IMG/VR virus record: IMGVR_UViG_3300021373_000910
Location: 1-53,467 of that record
Direction: 5' to 3' (one strand)
Source of the DNA: a virus
Length of the DNA: 53,467 nt
Numbering within the stretch: the stretch's first letter is position 1; each line of letters starts with the position of its first letter. The notes under the pieces are model-generated. The model ran no database searches. It was not told the origin of the DNA and saw nothing but the letters and a program-made list of their open reading frames with translations. Below, piece after piece: positions 18,363 to 25,866 of this stretch. Position numbers and translations under genes: made by a program.

Positions 18363-19576
18363 ATGAATACAAGCCATATACAGTCGAGGATGTAATCAAT
18401 GCGTCTAACGAAAATAGATTTAGTGTCATTAGTTGTTTTGCTGGCGGCGGTGGGAGTAGCACTGGATATCGTCTCGCTGGTGGAAAAGTTCTTTTAATCA
18501 ACGAGTTTGTTGAAGAAGCGATTGCGTCATACAAGCAAAACTATACTGACACGAAAATCCTAGTTGATGATATTAAGAAGTATACTGGAGAAGATTTTCT
18601 TTCTCTTGCAAATATTAAAAAGGGTGAGCTTGATATCCTAGATGGATCGCCTCCTTGTTCTGCGTTTTCTGTTTCGGGTAAGCGTGAGAAAGGCTGGGCT
18701 GGTTACGTAAAAGACACACGCAAGTCTTACTTCGATGAGAATGGAGACATTGTTCACGAAGGTGAGATAGTCGTACAGGATGGAGTAAAGAAATACTCAG
18801 ACAACAAGGTTCAAGAAGGTATTGAAGATCTGTTTTTAGAGTTTGTTCGGATTGCAAAAGATATTCAGCCAAAAGTGATCATCGCTGAGAACGTTAAGGG
18901 AATCACTATGGGCGAAGCAAAAGGTAAGCTTGTTGAGTTTATCAATGCATTTGAAGAAATTGGATACGAGGTTACGTATCAAGTGATGAATGCGGCTGAT
19001 TATGGCACAGCACAGAATCGTGAGCGCACCATCTTTGTTTGTATTCGACAAGATGTATTTGATTCAATTGATATGAATGTGCTAACGATGAATCGAGTGT
19101 TTCCAGAGAGAACCTCTGATAAGATTCCTATGGAAAGCGCACTATCTGGTATTGAAAATGATCCAGAAGAGATCCAAATGTTGCTCGACTACGTACAAAG
19201 AACCTATCAGAAAAAGTTTATCGAGAACTTACCATTTCGACCACATAAGACACTGAACCCAAGTCAGCCTGAGTTCGCTGATTGGAATCCAACAGGATCG
19301 TGTTTTAATATGAAACGGCCTTCTCCCTATCATCCTTGTCCAACACTAACTCAGTTAGGTCAACAGATGACTACTTCCGGAGTGTTTCACTATGATTATA
19401 ATCGTAAGTTTACGATACCAGAACTCAAGAGATTGATGGGATTGCCCGAGGACTATCAACTGACGGGAACCTTCAATCAGAAAGCGGAGCGAATTGGTCG
19501 AATGGTTGCTCCTAAGATGATGGCTGAACTTGCAAAGTCCGTCTATGAAAATGTGATAAAGCCTTACAATGCTTAG
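18359..19576 (+). CDS. C5-cytosine DNA methyltransferase family, motif X Asn replaced by Arg
   Basis: 405 residues. It transfers the activated carbon of an S-adenosylmethionine-type cofactor to cytosine C5. Motif I CFAGGGGSS at 26-34; motif IV SPPCSAF with catalytic Cys100; motif VI ENV at 177-179; motif VIII QNRER at 219-223; target-recognition region about 232-320; motif IX around 320-331; motif X at about 371-392. In motif X the common Gly-Asn is Gly380-Arg381 (ERIGRMVAP). Arg at this site may change cofactor choice. Start ATG overlaps the gp46 stop; the end overlaps the next gene by 8 bases. Part of a cassette with the CmoA-like gene at 20104. It may be an ordinary methyltransferase protecting phage DNA, or use carboxy-SAM; sequence alone cannot decide. 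Confidence 0.93.
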   Translation: MNEYKPYTVEDVINASNENRFSVISCFAGGGGSSTGYRLAGGKVLLINEFVEEAIASYKQNYTDTKILVDDIKKYTGEDFLSLANIKKGELDILDGSPPCSAFSVSGKREKGWAGYVKDTRKSYFDENGDIVHEGEIVVQDGVKKYSDNKVQEGIEDLFLEFVRIAKDIQPKVIIAENVKGITMGEAKGKLVEFINAFEEIGYEVTYQVMNAADYGTAQNRERTIFVCIRQDVFDSIDMNVLTMNRVFPERTSDKIPMESALSGIENDPEEIQMLLDYVQRTYQKKFIENLPFRPHKTLNPSQPEFADWNPTGSCFNMKRPSPYHPCPTLTQLGQQMTTSGVFHYDYNRKFTIPELKRLMGLPEDYQLTGTFNQKAERIGRMVAPKMMAELAKSVYENVIKPYNA

Positions 19577-20111
19577 TCAACGAATACGAGAGCATAATGG
19601 CGAAAACTGCTATGATGATTCTTATCAGAGAGACGCATTAGTAAATCTGATTCACACAGATAATGAATTTCGAGAGTACATAAAAGCGCAGTTTAATATC
19701 ACGGATGAAGCAAACACTAAGATATGCAAAGACCCGCTTGGCGATTACAAAGTAGATCTCGGCGTGAAGCAAAATGGTGAGTTGATCGGTCTGATAGAAG
19801 TCGATTACTATATCAAGTGGGATCCCGACTGGCCTGAGAACTATCGATGGTGTCACGCACTCGCAAGAAAGATTAAGTACTGGAAAGAAGAGGGACTACC
19901 CTACATAGGTTGTACACTTAACAAGCAAGGTGATAAAGCGCTCGTGAGTACAGATGAAATGCAAAGAAAGTATATGTGGACAATGAAGCGAAAGAAAGTT
20001 TATCTCAATAATGAATGGATAGACGATAAGTTTATAGAGATACCCTTACGAGTAGCAAAGAAGTTTGGTAACTGGACAGATGATGAACTGAGGAGAGTGA
20101 ACAATGCCTGA
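19569..20111 (+). CDS. Unknown cassette protein, possible PD-(D/E)XK-like fold
   Basis: 180 residues; not recognised. It overlaps the methyltransferase and the CmoA-like gene by 8 bases each, so all three are made together. The segment 59-84 has an Asp (D63), a hydrophobic strand, then Glu77-Val-Asp79 and Lys83, loosely like a restriction-nuclease core (D...ExK) but with Asp where Lys is usual. A conserved-looking WCHALARKI helix (94-102) follows. It might be a nuclease, an inactive DNA-binding relative, or an accessory factor for DNA modification. Confidence in the gene is high, in the fold low. Confidence 0.6.
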   Translation: MLSQRIREHNGENCYDDSYQRDALVNLIHTDNEFREYIKAQFNITDEANTKICKDPLGDYKVDLGVKQNGELIGLIEVDYYIKWDPDWPENYRWCHALARKIKYWKEEGLPYIGCTLNKQGDKALVSTDEMQRKYMWTMKRKKVYLNNEWIDDKFIEIPLRVAKKFGNWTDDELRRVNNA

Positions 20112-20811
20112 TTTTACCTTTGCACATAGAGACGAAGGATTCGATGATCATATCGACAAATCTATTCGTGGCTATAGTGTTTTACATGATGATATAGTGA
20201 ATCTTAGTAGATACTTTGTTGAAGACGATACAAACGTAATTGATCTTGGTTGTTCAACAGGCAAGACTATTCATGCGATGATGAGACAAAACAACGAATT
20301 TGCTCCCAACGCAACATACGTGGGAATTGAGTATGCTGATGGATTTATTCCTGCTCTCGACGAACGTGAAAAGCAAATGCGTGAAGAGTTTGGTGGTGTC
20401 GAAGGAAAGGTTGAGTTTCATATTGGCGACATTCGCAACTATGATTTTGTGAATGCAAATCTAATCACTTCGATCTTCACCCTACAATTCATGCCCCCCA
20501 CATCTCGTCGTGATGTACTCAAGAAGATTTACAATTCACTGAACAAGAATGGTGCGTTTATCTTTGCTGAGAAAACGGTTGCTCAAGATCCAAGACTACA
20601 AGAAATGATGACGTTTACATATTACGATTACAAGCGGGAAAACTTCTCAGACAAAGACATTTTGGACAAAGAACAAACTCTTCGAAATATGTTGAAGCCA
20701 ATGACATGGAAAGAAATACAATCTGCTCTCGCTACGGCGGGATTTGGGTTTGACAAAATTCAACCGTTCTGGCAGAATCATTTATTTGTCGGAGCTATTG
20801 CCATCAAGTGA
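20104..20811 (+). CDS. CmoA-like carboxy-SAM synthase family protein
   Basis: 235 residues (E. coli CmoA 247). CmoA converts SAM and prephenate to carboxy-SAM, normally used by CmoB to modify U34 of tRNA. Family marks: SIRGYS at 20-25 (E. coli SVPGYS), SAM site DLGCSTG at 47-53, GDIRN at 108-112, the very characteristic FTLQFMPP at 125-132, AEK at 155-157, and YDYKREN at 174-180. Glu190 falls where I recall Arg199 of E. coli CmoA, a carboxylate contact, while Arg194 lies one helical turn later; activity is therefore uncertain. No CmoB gene is in the window. It could supply carboxy-SAM to the neighbouring DNA methyltransferase or boost host tRNA modification. Confidence 0.82.
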   Translation: MPDFTFAHRDEGFDDHIDKSIRGYSVLHDDIVNLSRYFVEDDTNVIDLGCSTGKTIHAMMRQNNEFAPNATYVGIEYADGFIPALDEREKQMREEFGGVEGKVEFHIGDIRNYDFVNANLITSIFTLQFMPPTSRRDVLKKIYNSLNKNGAFIFAEKTVAQDPRLQEMMTFTYYDYKRENFSDKDILDKEQTLRNMLKPMTWKEIQSALATAGFGFDKIQPFWQNHLFVGAIAIK

Positions 20812-20826
20812 TTTTTGTGATAAACT
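20798..20826 (+). promoter_or_regulatory. Possible sigma70 promoter for gene 45
   Basis: TTGCCA (20798-20803), 17-base spacer, TAAACT (20821-20826), 33 bases before the clamp start. The -35 box lies in the end of the CmoA-like gene. Confidence 0.45.
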
Positions 20827-20859
20827 CTCTTTTAAATCTTGAAAAAAGGATTATATCTT

Positions 20860-21510
20860 ATGCAATTTAGTGACAATACAATTTCAGTACTTAAAAATTT
20901 CTCTCAGATCAATCCCAGTATTATGTTTCGATCTGGAAGTGTCTTGAGAACTATCTCGCCCCAGAAGACAGTCATGGCTGCAGCCGAAATCGACGAATCA
21001 TTCGAGAAGTCAGTCGGCGTATACAATCTCGGTCGTTTTCTGGCAACCCTTTCCTTGTTTGATGAGCCGGAGATTGCACTTGAGGAAACTCAGTTTGTCA
21101 TCGGTGATGCGAAGAGTACTGTTAAGTATACGTACACTTCAGAGAACATGATTGTTTCTCCACCCGATAAGGATATTAATGTTCCTGATATTGTTGCTGA
21201 CATCAACATCACTTGGGAAGAAATCAAGAAGGTTCGAGACGCTGCAGCTGTCCTTGGACTTCCTGAGATTTCTTTCTCTAGTTCTGGTCGAGGTGTCTTA
21301 CTTTCAGCCGTCGATAGCAAAAACTCTACAGCGGATACTTTCAGCATTATCTCCGCACCCGACGAAACGTTTGAGCCATTTGATATGATTATCAAAACAG
21401 ACTATCTCAAACTGCTGGAGCAAGACTACCAGGTAGCCCTTTCGACCAAGGGAATGGCACACTTCCGTTCTAATGGAGTCAACTACTGGATCGCAATCGA
21501 ATCTCGGTAG
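20860..21510 (+). CDS. 45: Sliding clamp gp45
   Basis: 216 residues from ATG 20860, which has a good AAAAAAGGA ribosome site. A TTG seven codons upstream (20839) lies at that ribosome site and is rejected. T4 gp45 is 228 residues and begins with a similar block; here FSDNTISVLKNFSQINPSIM (residues 3-22). The trimeric ring clamp gives the polymerase processivity and activates gp55-dependent late transcription. Loading needs gp44/gp62, both encoded downstream. Confidence 0.93.
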   Translation: MQFSDNTISVLKNFSQINPSIMFRSGSVLRTISPQKTVMAAAEIDESFEKSVGVYNLGRFLATLSLFDEPEIALEETQFVIGDAKSTVKYTYTSENMIVSPPDKDINVPDIVADINITWEEIKKVRDAAAVLGLPEISFSSSGRGVLLSAVDSKNSTADTFSIISAPDETFEPFDMIIKTDYLKLLEQDYQVALSTKGMAHFRSNGVNYWIAIESR

Positions 21511-21512
21511 CC

Positions 21513-21541
21513 TTGACTACTAGCTTTTCTTATGCTAGAAT
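21513..21541 (+). promoter_or_regulatory. Strong sigma70 promoter
   Basis: TTGACT (21513-21518), 17-base spacer, TAGAAT (21536-21541), directly after gene 45 and 28 bases before the 21569 gene, which has a GGAGG ribosome site. Confidence 0.8.
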
Positions 21542-21568
21542 TGTGTCATTAATCTGCGGAGGATAGAT

Positions 21569-21868
21569 ATGGGAATGCTCTATGGTTCTATGCGTCATAC
21601 ATCAACAGGACGCAAGAAGAAAACTAATCACTGGAAAACTGCTCGGAAAACTAAAGCCCCGTTCGTAGAACTGAAAGCTGAGCCAGTGTACTATAGAGAA
21701 ACACCATACTATCCTTCAGCAGATTCCAAATCCTCCCACGAGGAATATTCCTCGCTTTCTCGTGAAGAAAAACTTGAGATTAGCTCCGGCTATACTGTAG
21801 CTCCCGCTTACAACAAGGGAGCGTATCAAGTTATATCCAAAGAGAATATAGAACACATAGGCAAATAA
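21569..21868 (+). CDS. Small basic protein of unknown function
   Basis: 99 residues with a basic N terminus (RKKKTNHWKTARKTK, 15-29) and a Tyr/Pro/Ser-rich middle. Its own strong promoter suggests early expression; a role in host takeover is a guess from that. Not recognised beyond a memory of similar short proteins in marine T4-like phages. Confidence 0.65.
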   Translation: MGMLYGSMRHTSTGRKKKTNHWKTARKTKAPFVELKAEPVYYRETPYYPSADSKSSHEEYSSLSREEKLEISSGYTVAPAYNKGAYQVISKENIEHIGK

Positions 21869-21910
21869 CAAAAAAGTCTAAAAAATGTTCAATATTTTCA
21901 CTCCTAAGTC

Positions 21911-21949
21911 ATTGATTTTATTAAGAAATAAAACACGTTATAAATCAAT
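21911..21949 (+). promoter_or_regulatory. AT-rich inverted repeat upstream of early promoter
   Basis: ATTGATTT (21911-21918) and AAATCAAT (21942-21949) form an 8-bp inverted repeat around a smaller TTTATT/AATAAA dyad. It lies 11 bases upstream of the -35 box at 21960. It may be an operator or the weak end of the previous transcript. Confidence 0.35.
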
Positions 21950-21959
21950 AGCTTACAGC

Positions 21960-21988
21960 TTGCAAATTACCCCAATCTATGAGATAAT
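21960..21988 (+). promoter_or_regulatory. Sigma70 promoter for the 22018 gene cluster
   Basis: TTGCAA (21960-21965), 17-base spacer, GATAAT (21983-21988). A 149-base intergenic region leads into a run of four small genes. Confidence 0.7.
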
Positions 21989-22017
21989 TACTCCGTAATT
22001 TGAGATGAGAGATTGAT

Positions 22018-22281
22018 ATGCAAGATTCAGTGATCGGTCGTCAAGTAGAAGCGGACTGGGGTGCGATGATCCCACCTTCTGTTGGCGTCATTGCGGGAAC
22101 ACGTGTGTGCCCCGGCGTGTGGGAGCGTCAAGTTCTGATTAACTGGGATGACGATTCGTCTGACTGGTACAACATCAAAGAAATCCGTATGCCCGGCTGG
22201 CGCTCGGTAAACGGATCTCCCATTGGATTGTACTGGAAAATGTCCGAGACTTGGATGGAATCATTTGGAGAGGTGAAGTAA
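22018..22281 (+). CDS. Small unknown early protein
   Basis: 87 residues, rich in Trp, Gly and Val, probably an all-beta barrel. First gene of a compact early cluster (22018-23159) with one- to eight-base spacing. Not recognised. Confidence 0.6.
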   Translation: MQDSVIGRQVEADWGAMIPPSVGVIAGTRVCPGVWERQVLINWDDDSSDWYNIKEIRMPGWRSVNGSPIGLYWKMSETWMESFGEVK

Positions 22282-22282
22282 T

Positions 22283-22633
22283 ATGGCTTATATGAATCAA
22301 GAGCGAAAAGCAGAACGTGCACCCAAGATCAAAGCGATCTTGAAAGAGTACGGTCAGAAGGGCAGCCTGAGCGTTCGACATCACTCTACACTCGTCCTCA
22401 AGCTGAAGGATGTTGCTGGAATGTTTGAGTTCAAAGATGAATATCAGAAAAGATGGGGCATTTCAATCAACCCTTATCATTTTCAAAATCAGTATGACTG
22501 TCCTAAAGTTGTTGAGATGCTGAAGAAGTTGACGGCTGCTATGTACGGTGATGACTACTTCGATGAGAGCGACTCGATGATTGACTACTTTCACTGTAGT
22601 CACTACATCGACATTGATGTTTTACCTGCTTAG
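22283..22633 (+). CDS. Conserved phage protein, LPD29-like
   Basis: 116 residues. The opening YMNQERKAERAPKIKAILKE with KGSLSVRHHSTLVL (about 36-49) and the closing FDESDSMIDYFHCSHY match, from memory, a widespread phage and plasmid domain of the large-polyvalent-protein set (LPD29). The molecular function is not established. It lies in an early small-gene cluster. Confidence 0.65.
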   Translation: MAYMNQERKAERAPKIKAILKEYGQKGSLSVRHHSTLVLKLKDVAGMFEFKDEYQKRWGISINPYHFQNQYDCPKVVEMLKKLTAAMYGDDYFDESDSMIDYFHCSHYIDIDVLPA

Positions 22634-22641
22634 GAGGTGCT

Positions 22642-22944
22642 ATGCTAAAGTTTGAAAATGTTGCTGAGATTGGCGATCTGATTCGTGCTTACGACTTTGA
22701 GCCAATACCTGATCGTCCTGACACTTATGTCAGTGGTTGGGTTGAGAAGAAAGGTCCGATCTTTGTTGAGATTGAAGAAGGTCGTGAAGTCTACATCTGT
22801 GATGGTTACACCATCCACTGTCAGTATGACACCAACGGTAGTCGTGAAGGTGTCAAGATTCACGTTCCGTTTGAGATGGGTTTCACTGACTTTGACGGTC
22901 GTGTCGAGAATCTAACTAAAGAAGTGCGTAAGGAGCCTTTGTAA
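22642..22944 (+). CDS. Small unknown protein
   Basis: 100 residues preceded by GGAGG. Beta-rich, acidic. The ATG of the next gene overlaps its stop by one base. It has an SH3-like feel (short alternating strands), but no family can be named. Confidence 0.55.
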   Translation: MLKFENVAEIGDLIRAYDFEPIPDRPDTYVSGWVEKKGPIFVEIEEGREVYICDGYTIHCQYDTNGSREGVKIHVPFEMGFTDFDGRVENLTKEVRKEPL

Positions 22945-23159
22945 TGATCCGTAAAAAGCAGATCAATTCCCCAATCGTCATTGATCTGACGGGGCCAAAT
23001 GGAAATGCTTTTGTACTGATTCAGTGTGCTAGGGATCTTAGTCATAAGCTGGGTCTCGACTTTACACCCATTCGAGAAGAGATGATGGATGGTGATTATG
23101 ATCATCTCATCTCAGTTTTTGATTCATACTTTGGGGATTTTGTGATTCTCGAAGTTTAA
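22944..23159 (+). CDS. Small conserved phage protein
   Basis: 71 residues. Opens with a basic strand, then IVIDLTGPNGNAFVLIQ (11-27) followed by a helix with CARDL. I recall similar short proteins in T4-like phages without known function. Translationally coupled to the preceding gene. Confidence 0.6.
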   Translation: MIRKKQINSPIVIDLTGPNGNAFVLIQCARDLSHKLGLDFTPIREEMMDGDYDHLISVFDSYFGDFVILEV

Positions 23160-23251
23160 GTTTTGATGGAATGATGTACTTTCGAAAATTGCTACTAATT
23201 GCTATGTGGTGCGAGTTCCATCCTTTTTATTCTTGACAATAGGAGTAGTTT

Positions 23252-23488
23252 ATGGATATACTATGGTATGACGCTGAAGCTTTAAACGGCAAGGGAATGC
23301 CGGGAGAGTATTCTTCCTCTGAAGAGCAAAATCTCGGACCGAGCAATGCACGAGAGTGTCCCTGCATTCCTTGTGAGCGAAGCGCTGAATGTAAAGCAAA
23401 CCTTTTATCGTGCGATGCGTTTCGAAAGTGGTGTAACACTGGAAACTATTCGGACGATAGTTTAATGATAAAGTTGAAGAGCATATGA
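23252..23488 (+). CDS. Cys-rich small protein, possible metal site
   Basis: 78 residues with seven Cys: CPCIPC near residues 36-41, then single Cys at about 47, 54 and 61. The pattern could bind zinc or an iron-sulfur cluster. It overlaps the next gene by four bases. AGGAG precedes the ATG. Not recognised. Confidence 0.55.
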   Translation: MDILWYDAEALNGKGMPGEYSSSEEQNLGPSNARECPCIPCERSAECKANLLSCDAFRKWCNTGNYSDDSLMIKLKSI

Positions 23489-24135
23489 TAGTAAAGATAA
23501 CGCAATGTCCTGATAGATCCAGATGGTATTCTTCTAAGGTTGGTGAGAACTGGGAAGTATTTGACTTGCAGAATGGAGAGTATTCTTGTCGATCATCTGA
23601 CGGCTATCTCAATTTCATTTTAGCATCCGACTGTGAACTAGTAGACCCCGCTCCAGCCTCTTACATAGATGACTTGATGCAAGAAAGTCATTTGCTGGAT
23701 ATGACAGAAGACATTGAGATTGATGCTGAAGTAGGCGGAACAAGAGAAGCACTCGGTGTCCCGTACATGAGATTCCTTCCGCTAGAAGCACTTGCTGCAG
23801 CAGCCGCATCTTTTGAATACGGCGCTAAGAAGTATGAGTCTAGAAATTGGGAGAAGGGACTTCCATGGCAACAGATGATCGATAGCCTCAAACGACATAT
23901 CGATGACTTCGAGCGAGGCATAGATCACGATGATGCTGAAGACGGATCTGGCTTACATCAGGTCTGTATGATCATGGCTAGTGCTATGATGTTGTCTGCA
24001 TCTGTCATTCGTGGAATCGGAAAAGACGATAGAACGCCTCTTATCAGTCCTACAATGACTGCTAAAGAATGTGCTAGGTGGATTGAAGATCAACTTGCGC
24101 TTGCTGATCAGCACTCAAATAAAAGTAATAAATAG
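23485..24135 (+). CDS. dATP/dGTP diphosphohydrolase-like protein (DUF5664)
   Basis: 216 residues in two parts. Residues 1-55 are a small beta domain of the kind seen in other small phage proteins. Residues about 92-180 match the DUF5664 domain, related to MazG/MazZ-type all-alpha NTP pyrophosphohydrolases: PLEALAAAAASFEYGAKKYE, then RNWEKG, RHIDDFERG and a DHDDAEDGSGLHQ metal-type region. Such enzymes remove pyrophosphate from dATP/dGTP and occur in phages that alter nucleotide pools. Fits with the DNA modification cassette and the nrd genes, but the substrate is inferred. Confidence 0.75.
   Translation: MIVKITQCPDRSRWYSSKVGENWEVFDLQNGEYSCRSSDGYLNFILASDCELVDPAPASYIDDLMQESHLLDMTEDIEIDAEVGGTREALGVPYMRFLPLEALAAAAASFEYGAKKYESRNWEKGLPWQQMIDSLKRHIDDFERGIDHDDAEDGSGLHQVCMIMASAMMLSASVIRGIGKDDRTPLISPTMTAKECARWIEDQLALADQHSNKSNK
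24127..24134 (+). promoter_or_regulatory. Weak late-promoter-like box (AATAAATA)
   Basis: One mismatch from TATAAATA, overlapping the end of the preceding gene and 30 bases before the 24164 virion-type gene. Confidence 0.4.
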
Positions 24136-24163
24136 TACAGTGTAATTAGTCATAGAGTAGATC

Positions 24164-25855
24164 ATGCCACAGTTTACTACAGAAACCACAGAAATTCTGC
24201 AAGCTTTTTCTGAGTTAGATTCCGGAATCTTTTTTGATCCCGTAAATAACTTCGACCTATTTTTAGACGACTCTAATGAAAAGGGCTTGCTCGTTTCTAA
24301 TGGAGTTGTTCTTAACACTATTGGATCTGATAATCTACAGTGGAACAATGCTGTATCTCCAGTCCCGTCAGCAGACTATCTCAATTTCTTTAATCGTCTC
24401 GAAGTCAATAATTTTATTGATATCAGTGGTGTTGGAGATTCCAACCTCGACGGTCGATGGGAAGTTACATCGTTAACGCCAGGTGGAAATTACGTCATAG
24501 GACTTACATATACTGGCACAGTTAACGACAATCAAAACATTACAAATACTGAGTTGACGATACAAAGAGTGATTGAGTATCCGTCAAACTATTTGCTATC
24601 TAATAGCTCTAACGGCTCAATAAGCGCTCAAGCAAACATCCCCATACAGTTTGCTAGTCTTGCTCCATTGGGAGATATAAACGGTCTATTGGCAAAGTTT
24701 ACTCTTTTCGAACTTCCGTTCGTCACTTTTTCTAATCCACAAAGTAAATTTGATATAACAGAAATCCAATCTGGATCGTCTGCAAAGATAGCCTCGTTTC
24801 CGTATGGAAATGCTGCAGACATTCCAGCACAACCAGATGTATCTCAATTAGATATTTCATCTGACGAAGATGTTACTGTAACGCTGACGAACAACGATAT
24901 TGACAGGATTAACAACGCTGTTAGTCAATATCAAATAGCAGAAAGCCAGCAAGGTCTCGATAGCGCAGTATCAGGTGTCACTGCGGAGTTCGATTTTTCT
25001 GGATCGTTTGAACTTACTCCAGTTGAAAACGAAAGTGGTTTAGATCTAAGTAGTCTTCAATTTAAGTCTGAGCAGTACACTCAAGCCGTTAACGACTACA
25101 CTCAAGCTGTTGATGACTACAACGCTACAAATCCAAATAGCGTTACTGAAATCCCTGCTTTGCAAATAGGGATCAGAGGTCTTACTGGTGGAAACACAGT
25201 AACGTTTAATCTAGCGAAAGATAGCGCTGTACTATCAGATCAGTGGACAATGACTTTACCTGCACCAGGCACTCCGTTTGTAAATGACTTTACGTTTTAT
25301 GTTGATGCAAGTTTCTTCTCTAAGATACTTTCTGGGATCGACTACGAATTGATTCTTTCGAGCCTATTTGAAAGAATGCAATTGACAGGTGAGCTAACTT
25401 ATGTTAATATAACATACAATCAAAGTGAATTTGATTCAAATATTTCGTCATTTAATTCTCAGGTCGAACAATTCGAAACTGACATCGAGGCGTATGAAGA
25501 GCAAAAGACTCTAGATATACAGGAAAATGATGAAAAGCTTGAAGATGCAAAGTTTGCTCTTCGAGATGCAAAACTAGTAGCCATGGCCAATGATCTAAGT
25601 GGAAGTGGCGGAACTGGTACATACACGTATGTTGCGCCAACTCCTGCTGAAGAACTTGCTGAAGCTTTGAACAATGGATACAGCGAAACATATGAAGCTG
25701 ATTACGATACTACTGGCCCTGGCGCACCGGGTAATGCGAATCCACGTCCGAATGATCCAGCGGACCTAGTAGAGACTGACGGAGAAGATACAAGTTATAT
25801 AAGTAATGTGACCTACTGGACTACAGTAGATTATGTTGATGACTCAAACCCTTAA
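24164..25855 (+). CDS. Probable virion protein with coiled-coil and beta repeat
   Basis: 563 residues. The N-terminal part (85-125) contains the same beta motif as the protein at 1-1967 (DISGVGDSNLDGRWEVTS), so it is probably structural. Residues 290-330 and 410-470 are helical; the second is a coiled coil rich in Glu, Gln and Asp. The last 90 residues are Gly/Pro/Asp-rich and low complexity. It is isolated among early and replication genes but has a late-like box and ends three genes before the clamp loader. Not recognised. Confidence 0.6.
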   Translation: MPQFTTETTEILQAFSELDSGIFFDPVNNFDLFLDDSNEKGLLVSNGVVLNTIGSDNLQWNNAVSPVPSADYLNFFNRLEVNNFIDISGVGDSNLDGRWEVTSLTPGGNYVIGLTYTGTVNDNQNITNTELTIQRVIEYPSNYLLSNSSNGSISAQANIPIQFASLAPLGDINGLLAKFTLFELPFVTFSNPQSKFDITEIQSGSSAKIASFPYGNAADIPAQPDVSQLDISSDEDVTVTLTNNDIDRINNAVSQYQIAESQQGLDSAVSGVTAEFDFSGSFELTPVENESGLDLSSLQFKSEQYTQAVNDYTQAVDDYNATNPNSVTEIPALQIGIRGLTGGNTVTFNLAKDSAVLSDQWTMTLPAPGTPFVNDFTFYVDASFFSKILSGIDYELILSSLFERMQLTGELTYVNITYNQSEFDSNISSFNSQVEQFETDIEAYEEQKTLDIQENDEKLEDAKFALRDAKLVAMANDLSGSGGTGTYTYVAPTPAEELAEALNNGYSETYEADYDTTGPGAPGNANPRPNDPADLVETDGEDTSYISNVTYWTTVDYVDDSNP

Positions 25856-25866
25856 GGAGATAGACT

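Noticed and set aside
18359-20111. Complete restriction-modification system
   Set aside because: The second gene shows only a loose nuclease pattern lacking the usual Lys, and phages rarely keep active restriction nucleases against their own host DNA; left as a hypothesis.
23233-23238. TTGACA box before the Cys-rich gene at 23252
   Set aside because: No -10 box at 16-18 bases; the only space for it is inside the gene, so it is unlikely to be its promoter.
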